NCBI GenBank assembly: GCA_035575135.1
Contig: DATLYE010000048.1
Span: forward strand, 1 to 64,000
Length of the DNA stretch: 64,000 nucleotides
Reading direction: 5' to 3'
Origin: JANWXD01 sp035575135
Lineage (GTDB): Bacteria > Acidobacteriota > Terriglobia > Bryobacterales > Bryobacteraceae
Part shown: piece after piece, positions 17,308-25,275 of the stretch
How the letters are laid out: each line of letters begins with the position of its first letter
Numbering within the stretch: position 1 is the stretch's first letter
Notes under the pieces: generated by a model
Seen by the model: the letters and a program-made list of their open reading frames with translations, nothing else
Databases searched by the model: none
Told to the model about the DNA's origin: nothing
Program-made: the position numbers and the translations under genes

Positions 17308-17712
17308 TTACTTGTGGCGCGCCGCTTCCAGGCGAGCCTGGGCGCGCCGGAGGGCGTTGAGCGCGCGAGCCACATCGAGGCCCGGTGCCGGATGAAGCAG
17401 GCGCTCGTGGGCCCGCCGCAGGGCGGCTTCGGCGCGCTGGACGTCAATTTCATCGGCGCGCTCCGCGGTGTCGGCCAGCACGCGGACGTGACCGGCCAGC
17501 ACTTCGACCCAACCGCCGTTGACGGCCATGTGTCGCCTGCGTCCTGCGGCCACGTAGCTCAGGTCGCCAGTGCCCAGGGCGGCGAGCAAGGGGGCATGGC
17601 CTGCCAGCACGCCGATATAGCCGTTGGCCACCGGGATCTGAGCCTCGGTGACGTGCTCGCGCACGAGCAGCCGCTCGGGAGTGGCCACCTCCAGCTCGAA
17701 CGTCTCTTCCAT
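17308..17712 (-). CDS. atpC: F1 ATP synthase epsilon subunit
   Basis: The 134-residue protein has the epsilon beta-sandwich: LEVATPERLLV at the start and the strongly conserved ANGYIGVLAGHAPLLAALGTG. A C-terminal helical hairpin follows (AEAALRRAHERLLH, then ALNALRRAQARLEAARHK). Epsilon couples the rotor stalk to the catalytic head and can inhibit ATP hydrolysis. It follows atpD by 2 bp. It is the distal gene of the smaller atp operon, 16.6 kb from the other F1 genes. Confidence 0.93.
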   Translation of the reverse strand: MEETFELEVATPERLLVREHVTEAQIPVANGYIGVLAGHAPLLAALGTGDLSYVAAGRRRHMAVNGGWVEVLAGHVRVLADTAERADEIDVQRAEAALRRAHERLLHPAPGLDVARALNALRRAQARLEAARHK

Positions 17713-17714
17713 CC

Positions 17715-19169
17715 TCAGGCCGCCTTCTTCAGTTCTTCAGCCCGTTCCAGGGCCTCCTCGATGGTGCCCACCATGTAAAAGGCCTGCTCCGGCACGTCGT
17801 CGTGCTTGCCCTCGACAATCTCCTTGAAGCCGCGGATGGTGTCCTGGACTTTGACGTACTTGCCCGGCCGCCCGGTAAACGCCTCGGCCACGTGGAAGGG
17901 CTGCGACAGGAAGCGCTGGATCTTGCGGGCGCGCGAGACGATTAGCTTGTCTTCATCGGAAAGCTCATCAATGCCCAGGATCGCGATGATGTCCTGCAGG
18001 TCCTTGTAGCGCTGCAGGATCTGCTTGACCTGCTGGGCCACGTTGTAATGTTCCTCACCGACGATGCGGGGATCCAGGATCCGCGAGGTGGAGGCGAGCG
18101 GGTCCACGGCCGGGTAGATGCCGAGCTCGACGATGGCACGGGAAAGGTTGGTGGTGGCGTCGAGGTGCGCGAAGGTGGTGGCGGGCGCCGGATCCGTATA
18201 GTCGTCGGCCGGAACGTAAATGGCCTGCACCGAGGTGATGGAGCCCTTCTTGGTGGAAGTAATCCGCTCCTGGAGTTCGCCCATTTCGGTCGCCAGGTTG
18301 GGCTGATAGCCGACGGCGGAGGGCATCCGGCCGAGCAGAGCCGATACTTCTGAGCCCGCCTGCGTAAAACGGAAGATGTTGTCAATGAACAGCAGCACGT
18401 CCTGGCCTTCTTCGTCGCGGAAGTACTCGGCCACGGTGAGCCCGGTCAACCCGACACGGAGGCGGGCGCCGGGAGGCTCGGTCATCTGGCCGTAGATCAG
18501 CGCGCACTTGGACTTACGCCAGTCGCGCGGGTCAATCACGCCCGATTCCTGCATCTCCAGCCACAGGTCGTTGCCCTCGCGCGTGCGTTCGCCCACACCG
18601 GCGAAGACCGACACGCCGCCGTGTTTCATGGCGATGTTATGGATCAGTTCCATGATGATGACGGTCTTACCGACGCCGGCGCCACCGAAGAGGCCGATCT
18701 TGCCGCCCCGCAGGTACGGCTCCAGCAGGTCCACGACCTTGATGCCCGTTTCGAACATCTGCAGCTCGGTGGACTGCTCTTCAAAGCTTGGGGCCGGACG
18801 GTGAATCGGGTAGTACTTGGTGGCCTGAATGGGACCCATGCGGTCCACAGGTTCGCCGAGGACGTTCATGACGCGGCCCAGCGTCTCCTTGCCCACGGGG
18901 ACCATGACGGGGCGGCCCAGGCTGACGGCCTTCATGCCGCGAACCAGTCCTTCGGTGGGTTTGAGCGCGATCGTACGGACCCTCCCTTCGCCGAGGTGCT
19001 GGGCCACTTCGCAGACGATGTCAATCGGCACGGGGACGTCAAAACCCTCGCTGGTGATACGGATGGCCGTGTTAATAATCGGGACCTGGCCCTCGGGAAA
19101 CTGAATATCCACGGCTGGTCCGGCGACCTGAATCACTCGGCCGACCACATTGTTGGTTCCGGTTTCCAT
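17715..19169 (-). CDS. atpD: F1 ATP synthase beta subunit (catalytic)
   Basis: This 484-residue protein has the Walker A motif GGAGVGKTVII, the GERTREGNDL segment with the catalytic Glu, the Walker B region DVLLFIDNIFRFTQAG, and the ALLGRMPSAVGYQPNL motif. Length and all catalytic motifs are normal for a functional beta subunit. It is transcribed with atpC from its own promoter-like element at 19243-19272. The remaining F1 genes (atpF'-F-H-A-G) lie at 35.8-39.8 kb on the same strand, separated by the hydrogenase island. Confidence 0.97.
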   Translation of the reverse strand: METGTNNVVGRVIQVAGPAVDIQFPEGQVPIINTAIRITSEGFDVPVPIDIVCEVAQHLGEGRVRTIALKPTEGLVRGMKAVSLGRPVMVPVGKETLGRVMNVLGEPVDRMGPIQATKYYPIHRPAPSFEEQSTELQMFETGIKVVDLLEPYLRGGKIGLFGGAGVGKTVIIMELIHNIAMKHGGVSVFAGVGERTREGNDLWLEMQESGVIDPRDWRKSKCALIYGQMTEPPGARLRVGLTGLTVAEYFRDEEGQDVLLFIDNIFRFTQAGSEVSALLGRMPSAVGYQPNLATEMGELQERITSTKKGSITSVQAIYVPADDYTDPAPATTFAHLDATTNLSRAIVELGIYPAVDPLASTSRILDPRIVGEEHYNVAQQVKQILQRYKDLQDIIAILGIDELSDEDKLIVSRARKIQRFLSQPFHVAEAFTGRPGKYVKVQDTIRGFKEIVEGKHDDVPEQAFYMVGTIEEALERAEELKKAA

Positions 19170-19242
19170 ACACTCCCCTTGTGAGGATTCTGAAAGGATA
19201 CGGCGCTGCCTTAGGCGCTACGGACTGGGCTTCAAAGCGCTT

Positions 19243-19272
19243 AACGTAGCATGGCCCCGGGGCTCGGGTCAA
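19243..19272 (-). promoter_or_regulatory. Promoter candidate for atpDC (TTGACC-N18-TACGTT)
   Basis: On the minus strand TTGACC (19272-19267) is followed by an 18-bp spacer and TACGTT (19248-19243). Transcription would start near 19236, giving a leader of about 67 nt before atpD. The identical hexamers and spacing occur upstream of atpF' at 39832-39861. Confidence 0.5.
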
Positions 19273-19350
19273 CCGCAGAAGTTTTCCGCTGCCGGGGCTC
19301 CGCCGCGTTAAGTCCGGCACGAGGCGATTAGCGGCGGCGCTGTCCCGCGT

Positions 19351-20652
19351 TCAGGAGGCCGACTGCGGGCGCACCAGGCGGAAACGGCTGATCTCGGGCG
19401 GGCAGTTAATGCGGACGGGGACTGCCAGGTAACCGAGCCCGCGATTGACGTAAAGGCTGCAGCCGTTCTCCTGATAAAGGCCGCTCACATACTTGAAACG
19501 CGAGGAGAACAGCCCAACGGTATGACCGTCTCGTGTGAAGAAAACGATCTGGCCGCCCCCGTGAGTGTGTCCCGCCAGCGTCAGTCCGATTCCCAGAGGA
19601 GGGACCTCGGAGAAGGTATCCGGATGATGGACCAGCAGGATGGCCGGCGTCTCCGGCGGCAGCTGAGAGCACAAACGGGCTAGATGGGATCGCGTCTCTA
19701 CGGGCCGGTAGCGATAGAAGTCGCGGCTATCCGGCCGGCTCATCCAGTCAAGTCCCATTACGGCGAGGCGGTCCTGGCCGGAGCGCAGGTACAAGACCTC
19801 GTTGCGCAGGGTACGAATGCCGAGGGCCTCGAGGCCCCGGGCGATATTTTCGCCGCCGATCAGGTCTCCGCGCGAGCTGTACCGGTCCGAGGTGAGATCG
19901 TGGTTGCCCAGGACGGCCACGACACCGAGCGAAGCTCGGAGTCCTTTCAGGCCCGCGAGCAGATCCGGAAGAGCGTCCAGACTCCGATCAATCATGTCGC
20001 CGGTGAGCACCACAAGGTCCGGGCGCAGCCGGTTGACCAGGCTGACCCAGTGAGCCACTTCCTCCCGCCGGATGTACGGCCCCACGTGCAGATCCGTGAG
20101 TTGCACAACAGTCAGACCTTCCAACGATCGTGGAAGGTGAGGCATGGGAATGGTCCGCTCGGGGGAGACATCCACATCATCGAAGGAATCCAGAAGCTTG
20201 TAGGCCGAGGCGCCGTAGACAGTAGGAACGAGCAGCCCTGCACTGCCCGTGAGGAAACTGCGGCGGGAGACCGCCACGGCGGGAAGAGGTTGCCCGCCCT
20301 GTCGGCGGCTACGGTTCGCTAGTCCGCGAGCGGCCCTGCCGGCAGCCCAGACGACATAGGCCGGGATCAGAACGAGCGTGCACAACAGGGCTGTGGTGTA
20401 CCAGGCGAGCGAAGGATAGAAAATTACGCGCAGCGTCGGAGCGGGGAGGCTGTAGAAGATGTAATCGTAGAGGGAACGAATCCAGAAGAAGCTGAGCGGG
20501 ATGTTGAGCGCCAGCACCGCGAGCCCCACCCCGACCAAAGTCATCCGCCGGTGCCTGGCGGGCACCCAGGCATTCACGCCGCGACAGACGGCCAGCAAGG
20601 GAACAACGTTGAGCAGAATCAGGATGACGGACAGGGTGAAACGGAATCCCAT
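19351..20652 (-). CDS. Membrane-anchored metallophosphoesterase (YkuE/YaeI-like)
   Basis: The 433-residue protein has at least three hydrophobic segments in its first 115 residues, then a Tat-like stretch (SRRSFLTGSAGLL), then a calcineurin-like phosphoesterase domain. Metal-ligand motifs appear in order: QLTDLHVG, LTGDMIDR, VLGNHD, LLVHHPD and LAGHTHGGQ. These are the five blocks of a dinuclear metallophosphoesterase. Relatives act on phospholipid-type or nucleotide phosphoesters, but the substrate is unknown. The catalytic domain probably faces the periplasm. A TATAAT lies upstream at 20691-20686. It is a single gene between atpD and the NTF2-VOC gene. Confidence 0.85.
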   Translation of the reverse strand: MGFRFTLSVILILLNVVPLLAVCRGVNAWVPARHRRMTLVGVGLAVLALNIPLSFFWIRSLYDYIFYSLPAPTLRVIFYPSLAWYTTALLCTLVLIPAYVVWAAGRAARGLANRSRRQGGQPLPAVAVSRRSFLTGSAGLLVPTVYGASAYKLLDSFDDVDVSPERTIPMPHLPRSLEGLTVVQLTDLHVGPYIRREEVAHWVSLVNRLRPDLVVLTGDMIDRSLDALPDLLAGLKGLRASLGVVAVLGNHDLTSDRYSSRGDLIGGENIARGLEALGIRTLRNEVLYLRSGQDRLAVMGLDWMSRPDSRDFYRYRPVETRSHLARLCSQLPPETPAILLVHHPDTFSEVPPLGIGLTLAGHTHGGGQIVFFTRDGHTVGLFSSRFKYVSGLYQENGCSLYVNRGLGYLAVPVRINCPPEISRFRLVRPQSAS

Positions 20653-20685
20653 CTGCGTAGCTCCGGCCGCCTGCGAGTTACCCGA

Positions 20686-20691
20686 ATTATA
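20686..20691 (-). promoter_or_regulatory. Perfect -10 box TATAAT
   Basis: TATAAT reads on the minus strand at 20691-20686, 33 bp before the phosphoesterase start. The nearest -35-like sequence (TTGAAT) is 21 bp upstream, longer than ideal. Confidence 0.35.
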
Positions 20692-20866
20692 ACAGGATCA
20701 GCGGGCGGCCGGATTCAACTCGGGCCGACAGCGATCGAGGCGGAGATTGCTCGGCGGAGGCGCCGGACCACGCCGGGTGGTCTGGCCAATCGGGCCTGTG
20801 ATAGGTTCGAAGAGCTCACTGGAGATCGATCTCGAGTGCGCCTAACCGGCTGCCGGGAGGCTAAAC

Positions 20867-21661
20867 GTGGCTCGAAGGCCGATACAAGAAGTCCGAGATG
20901 TTGTGCTGCGATGGGACCGAACGATGGTCCAGAATGACGCCCGTTCCGCCGGCAGTTTCCTGTCCGGCGACTGGGTGATTGTGGCTTCGGGGGGAAGTCT
21001 GACGGGCAAAGAGCGGTTCCTGGAGCTGGTCGCCTCCGGCGAGCTGACCTACAGCGTGATGGAGACGCGCAACCTGGAGGTGAGGGTGCACGGGGAGACG
21101 GCAGTGGCCGTAGCCTGCCGTACATCGGCCGGGCAGTATCGCGGTCAGCCCTTCCTGCTTGAGGAGCGTTGCACGTGTGTTTTTGTGAAGCAGGCGGGAC
21201 GGTGGCTGTGTGTTCTTACGCACCTTTCACCGCTGGTGGACGAGCGTGCGGGGGCGGCGCGAGGATCGGGGGCTTTGCAGCGAGTGGTTCCGGCGCTCCG
21301 CGTGCGTTCCTACGACAAAAGCAGCGCATTCTACGCCAAACTCGGTTTCCAGGAGGAATGGCGCCATCAGTTCGCGCCCCATCTGCCGGTGTTTGCCTCC
21401 GTCGCCCGCGCTGACATGCGACTATTCTTGACGGAGCACGCAGGAGACTGCCAGTTTGGGGGCCTCGTACACTTCTATGTTGATGATGTGGACCGCTGTT
21501 ACGAAGAGTTTCGAGCTGCGGGCGTCGTCATCCAAGAGCCCCCTGCTAACTCCCTTGGTCCGGATATCCGCGATATGCTTGTCGAGGATCCGGACGGGAA
21601 CCGGCTCAGCTTCATCACCCTCGCAAAGAAACTGCCAGCCTTAACCGGTGTGCCGGCTTGA
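20867..21661 (+). CDS. NTF2-like (SnoaL/DUF4440) plus VOC (glyoxalase-like) fusion protein
   Basis: The 264-residue protein has two small-molecule-binding folds. Residues 1-125 look like a DUF4440/SnoaL-type NTF2 domain (DWVIVASGGSLTGKERFL, then CTCVFVKQAGRWLCV). Residues 140-258 look like a vicinal-oxygen-chelate domain (RSYDKSSAFYAKLGFQEEW, then VHFYVDDVDRCYEEFRAAGV, then VEDPDGNRLSF) of the bleomycin-resistance/glyoxalase type. The reaction is unknown. GTG at 20867 was chosen because GGGAGG lies at 20855-20860. It ends 66 bp before hypA in the same direction, so it could be co-transcribed with the hydrogenase operon. Confidence 0.75.
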   Translation: MARRPIQEVRDVVLRWDRTMVQNDARSAGSFLSGDWVIVASGGSLTGKERFLELVASGELTYSVMETRNLEVRVHGETAVAVACRTSAGQYRGQPFLLEERCTCVFVKQAGRWLCVLTHLSPLVDERAGAARGSGALQRVVPALRVRSYDKSSAFYAKLGFQEEWRHQFAPHLPVFASVARADMRLFLTEHAGDCQFGGLVHFYVDDVDRCYEEFRAAGVVIQEPPANSLGPDIRDMLVEDPDGNRLSFITLAKKLPALTGVPA

Positions 21662-21727
21662 TGGCGGCTTGGCGGTTCCGGTCGGGCGGCGGAGCCGGCT
21701 ACGCTGCTAGACTGGCACTGCGGCGCC

Positions 21728-22141
21728 ATGCACGAGGCCTCGATCGTCGAAAGCCTGCTCTCGCTCGTCAAGGAGCGAGTGGGCGAGCGATCGCGGGTCC
21801 GGCGGATTCATGTTCGCGTGGGTTGCTTCACTGGCGTGAGCCCGGATGCGATGCAGTTCTATTTCGAGGTCATGCGCGAGGAAAGCGTCGGAGGGGGCGC
21901 CGAGCTGGCGATTGCGTTGGAGCCGCTCCGGGCCTTCTGCCCATCCTGCGGAGGGCGTTTTTCGTTTCCCGAGGTCGAATGGAGCTGCCCGTCGTGCGGC
22001 GGTCTGGGCCTGCAGTACGAAAACGGCAACGAGCTGGATCTGGTGGCTGTGGAGGTGGAGGATGATTCAGACCATCCGGATGCAGGAGAAAATCCTCGGC
22101 AAGAACGAGGAGCTGGCCCAGGAGAATCGGCGCCGGTTTGA
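21728..22141 (+). CDS. hypA: Hydrogenase nickel chaperone HypA
   Basis: HypA delivers nickel to the large subunit of [NiFe] hydrogenases together with HypB. The 137-residue protein begins MHE (His2 is the nickel ligand) and has the zinc site formed by Cys71/Cys74 and Cys87/Cys90 (CPSC twice). Typical HypA proteins are about 113-118 residues. The extra 24 or so C-terminal residues are encoded inside the 5' end of hypB, which overlaps by 80 bp. It is the first gene of the hydrogenase operon and ends its conserved part at ELDLVAVEVED. Confidence 0.93.
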   Translation: MHEASIVESLLSLVKERVGERSRVRRIHVRVGCFTGVSPDAMQFYFEVMREESVGGGAELAIALEPLRAFCPSCGGRFSFPEVEWSCPSCGGLGLQYENGNELDLVAVEVEDDSDHPDAGENPRQERGAGPGESAPV

Positions 22142-22730
22142 CGGAACCGGCGTCTACGTTGTCACGCTCGTGGGCGCTCCCGGCTCCGGAAAGACCAGCC
22201 TGCTCGAGCGGACCATCGCGCATCTCAAGTCGCATCTGCGCCTCGGCGTGATTGGTGGCGACGTGGAAACCGATCGGGACGCACAGCGTCTGAGCGGACT
22301 CGGGGTGCCGGTCGTTCAAATCGTCACCGGCGGCACCTGCCATCTGAATGCAGGGATGGTGCAGCGGGTGCTCGACCGGCTGGATCTGGCGGCATTGGAC
22401 TTGTTGTTTATCGAAAATGTCGGCAACCTGGTTTGTCCGGCCACTTACGTTTTGGGCGAACATGACCGGGTCGTGGTCATGAGCGTGACGGAAGGGGAGG
22501 ACAAGCCTCTCAAGTATCCTGCCATGTTTCGCAAGGCCTCGGCGGTGGTCATCAATAAGACGGATTTGCTCCCCTATGTCCCGGCGTCGCTTGCGGACGC
22601 GCGCCAGTTCGCCCTCCGTGTCCATCCTTCCCTTGAAATCTTCGAAACGTCCTGCATAACCGGGGCAGGAATCGCGGTCTGGGGGAATTGGCTCAGAGAG
22701 CGGTGGCAGGCGATCCGCCGCGCCGGCTGA
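22062..22730 (+). CDS. hypB: Hydrogenase maturation GTPase HypB
   Basis: This 222-residue GTPase drives nickel insertion. It has the P-loop GAPGSGKTS (38-46), the metal-binding GGDVETDRDA, ENVGNLVCP and the guanine-specificity motif NKTDLL. It lacks the N-terminal CxxGCxC motif and His-rich nickel-storage region of some HypBs. ATG at 22062 was selected because GGAGGTGGAGG precedes it and the protein then starts in the usual way; the open frame upstream (to 21846) merely runs through hypA. Confidence 0.93.
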   Translation: MIQTIRMQEKILGKNEELAQENRRRFDGTGVYVVTLVGAPGSGKTSLLERTIAHLKSHLRLGVIGGDVETDRDAQRLSGLGVPVVQIVTGGTCHLNAGMVQRVLDRLDLAALDLLFIENVGNLVCPATYVLGEHDRVVVMSVTEGEDKPLKYPAMFRKASAVVINKTDLLPYVPASLADARQFALRVHPSLEIFETSCITGAGIAVWGNWLRERWQAIRRAG

Positions 22731-22824
22731 AGCTTACCCGGTAACACGTTCAAGAATCGGCGGTTGAGTGTGTTCCCGCGACCAGCCTTTATCTGGAACG
22801 CAGCTTGCGAGTAGTCTGGCTGGA

Positions 22825-23973
22825 ATGATGGCGGCCGCACTGCATGCCCCGGACTTCGAGCGGTTGTTTGCCGCTTTGCAGGCCCGCGGTTACCAGATTA
22901 TCGGACCGACGGTGCGTGACGGCGCCATCGTGTACGACACGCTCGGGAGCCCCAACGAGTTACCGGTCGGCTGGACCGATGAGCAGGAGGCCGGCCGCTA
23001 TCGCCTGAGGCGCCGTGCCGATGACGCCTGGTTCGGTTACGCAGTGGGACCTCACAGCTGGAAAAAGTACCTTCATCCGACGGAATGCCGTCTTTTCTCC
23101 GCAGAGCGGGATGGCCAGGGTTTCCGGATCCTGCCGGAGACGACAGCGCCGGCCAAGCGCGCGTTTTTGGGAGTACGCGCCTGCGAACTGGCGGCGATCT
23201 CCATTCTGGACCGGGTTCTGCTCGGGGGTTCCTATGCGGACCCGGCTTACCACCGGCGCCGTGAGGACGTGCTGCTCATCGCCGTGAACTGCACGCAGGC
23301 GGCGGCCACGTGTTTCTGCGCCTCGATGGGAACCGGGCCGCAAGTGCGCGAGGGTTACGACTTGGTCATGACGGAGCTGACCGGCCCGGATGGCCACCAG
23401 TTTGTGGTTGAGGCGGGCACTGAGGCGGGCCGGCAGCTTCTGGAGGAGATGGGGTGCCCGCCGGCGGCGCCGGAGCAGTGCCGGCAAGCCGAGGCCTTGG
23501 TGGCCGCTGCCGCCTCGCAAATGCGGGCCATCCGGACGGAGGGGATCCGGGAGATGCTTTACGCCAACCTGGAGCATCCCCGCTGGGACGAAGTGGCCCG
23601 GCGGTGCCTGGCCTGCGGCAACTGCACGATGGTATGCCCCACCTGCTTCTGCACCACGGTGGAAGAGGTCACCGACCTCACCGGGAACGACGCCGAGCGC
23701 TGGCGCAAGTGGGACTCCTGCTTCAGCCAGAACTTCTCCTACATCCACGGGGGGAGCGTGCGGTCCTCGATCCGGTCGCGCTACCGGCAGTGGCTCACGC
23801 ACAAGCTCGCCTCCTGGATCGATCAGTTCGGAACTTCCGGGTGCGTGGGCTGCGGCAGATGCATCACCTGGTGCCCGGCCGGAATTGACATCACCGAAGA
23901 GGTCGCCGCCCTTCGAGCCGGCGTGCCTGGCGCGGTGGAAGCCATCACGGAGAACAACCATGGAAACACTTGA
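22825..23973 (+). CDS. hydB: Group 3b [NiFe]-hydrogenase iron-sulfur (beta) subunit
   Basis: The 382-residue protein resembles the beta subunit of sulfhydrogenase / NADP-linked group 3b hydrogenases. It transfers electrons between the hydrogenase module and the flavoprotein. Two 4Fe-4S ferredoxin-type motifs are at the C-terminal half: CLACGNCTMVCPTCFC (about 266-281) and CVGCGRCITWCPAG (about 338-351). The N-terminal half has the family patterns ARACELAAISILDR-like (VRACELAAIS) and CTQAAATCFCASMGTGP. Two adjacent ATGs (22825 and 22828) are possible. It overlaps the next gene by 14 bp. Confidence 0.88.
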   Translation: MMAAALHAPDFERLFAALQARGYQIIGPTVRDGAIVYDTLGSPNELPVGWTDEQEAGRYRLRRRADDAWFGYAVGPHSWKKYLHPTECRLFSAERDGQGFRILPETTAPAKRAFLGVRACELAAISILDRVLLGGSYADPAYHRRREDVLLIAVNCTQAAATCFCASMGTGPQVREGYDLVMTELTGPDGHQFVVEAGTEAGRQLLEEMGCPPAAPEQCRQAEALVAAAASQMRAIRTEGIREMLYANLEHPRWDEVARRCLACGNCTMVCPTCFCTTVEEVTDLTGNDAERWRKWDSCFSQNFSYIHGGSVRSSIRSRYRQWLTHKLASWIDQFGTSGCVGCGRCITWCPAGIDITEEVAALRAGVPGAVEAITENNHGNT

Positions 23974-24436
23974 GCGCATTCTCGGGGAACATCCTTTCTT
24001 CGCAGGGCTGGAACCGGAGTACATCCGGCTGTTGGCCGGTTGCGCCTCGAACGTCCGCTTCGAGGCCGGCGCCTACATTTTTTGCGAAGGCCAGCAGGCC
24101 AACGCGTTCTATCTGATCCGGCAAGGACGGGTGGCGCTCGAGATTTTCGCGCCGCAACGGCGTCCGATCATCATCGAAACGCTCGGCGAAGGCGACATCC
24201 TGGGCTGGTCGTGGCTTGTGCCGCCGCACTACTGGCGCTTCCACGCGCGGGCGGTGGAGTTGACGCGGGCCTTCGCTCTGGATGGCGTCTGTCTGCGCGC
24301 CAAGTGCGAGCAGAATCACGATCTGGGTTACGAGTTACTGAAGCGCTTTGCCAGCATCATCGAGCGGCGGCTGGACGCCACCCGACTCCAGCTGCTGGAT
24401 GTGTACGCCCAAGGAAGCGCAAAGGTTACGCGATGA
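23960..24436 (+). CDS. Cyclic-nucleotide-binding-fold protein without DNA-binding domain, hydrogenase-associated
   Basis: The 158-residue protein is a single CNB/CRP-type beta-roll (HPFFAGLEPEYIRLLAGCA, then FCEGQQANAFYLIRQGRVAL) with a C-terminal helix and no helix-turn-helix. The phosphate-binding cassette that would hold cAMP (usually G-E-[L/I]-A, then P-R-x-A) reads GDILGWSWLVPPHYWRFHAR (78-97), so the Glu and the Arg spacing are not conserved. Cys110 and Cys116 follow (DGVCLRAKCEQNHDLGYEL). It probably senses something else or is structural. It sits between the beta and gamma subunit genes with overlaps on both sides, so its function must be tied to the hydrogenase. Confidence 0.82.
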   Translation: METLERILGEHPFFAGLEPEYIRLLAGCASNVRFEAGAYIFCEGQQANAFYLIRQGRVALEIFAPQRRPIIIETLGEGDILGWSWLVPPHYWRFHARAVELTRAFALDGVCLRAKCEQNHDLGYELLKRFASIIERRLDATRLQLLDVYAQGSAKVTR

Positions 24437-25275
24437 CCGGCATGCTGCCAGCGGATCCGATGCTGCCGGCCGCCTGCCGCGTGACGCAGGTGACGCGGGA
24501 GACGCCGGACACCTTCACGCTACAGCTGGAGTCCGTGGACGGAGAGGGCCCGGGAGGGTTTGCGCCCGGCCAGTTCAGCATGCTGTACGTCTTCGGCGTG
24601 GGCGAGGTTCCGGTCTCAATCAGCGGTGATGCCGAACAAATCGGGCGGCTGACCTACACCGTGCGGTCCGTAGGGCCGGTCACTCACGCGCTGGTCCGCC
24701 GCCGGCCGGGCGATACCGTGGGTGTGCGCGGTCCCTTCGGCACGGCTTGGCCTTTGAGCGAGGGCCGCGGGCTGGACGTGCTGGTTGTAGCCGGGGGAAT
24801 CGGGCTGGCGCCTCTGCGGCCCGCCATCTATCACGTGCTGCGCCACCGGGACGAATTCGGCCGCCTGATCGTGTTGTACGGCGCCCGCAGTCCGCGCGAC
24901 CTGCTCTACCGCAAGGAGCTCGCCGGCTGGGCTCGCCGAAGCGAAACCCAGGTGCTCCTGACCGTGGATTATGCCGGGCTGGACTGGCGCGGCCGCGTCG
25001 GTGTAGTGACCACGCTGTTCCGCTACGCCCGGCTGCGGCCGGAGCAAACCCTGGCGCTGGTCTGCGGTCCCGAGATCATGATGCGTTTTGTCGCCGGGGA
25101 GTTGCTCGGGCGCGGCGTGCCGGCCTCGAAGATCTATGTTTCCATGGAGCGCAACATGAAGTGCGCGACGGGTTGGTGCGGCCATTGCCAGTACGGCCCG
25201 TTTTTTGTCTGTAAAGACGGCCCGGTCTTTGCGTACGAGAAAGTCCGGGCGCTGTGGAGGCACGATGAGCTCTGA
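24433..25275 (+). CDS. hydG: Group 3b hydrogenase FAD/NAD(P)-binding (gamma) subunit
   Basis: The 280-residue flavoprotein resembles the gamma subunit of sulfhydrogenases and the PyrK electron-transfer subunit. It has the ferredoxin-reductase-like FAD domain (FAPGQFSMLYVFGVGEVPVS), the NAD(P)-binding domain (VLVVAGGIGLAPLRPAIY) and a C-terminal 2Fe-2S cysteine cluster (KCATGWCGHCQYGPFFVC). It links the hydrogenase to NAD(P)H. Starts at ATG 24433 with an ATGA overlap with the CNB gene and overlaps the next gene by 11 bp. The name hydG here is the hydrogenase gamma subunit, not the [FeFe]-hydrogenase maturase. Confidence 0.9.
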   Translation: MTGMLPADPMLPAACRVTQVTRETPDTFTLQLESVDGEGPGGFAPGQFSMLYVFGVGEVPVSISGDAEQIGRLTYTVRSVGPVTHALVRRRPGDTVGVRGPFGTAWPLSEGRGLDVLVVAGGIGLAPLRPAIYHVLRHRDEFGRLIVLYGARSPRDLLYRKELAGWARRSETQVLLTVDYAGLDWRGRVGVVTTLFRYARLRPEQTLALVCGPEIMMRFVAGELLGRGVPASKIYVSMERNMKCATGWCGHCQYGPFFVCKDGPVFAYEKVRALWRHDEL

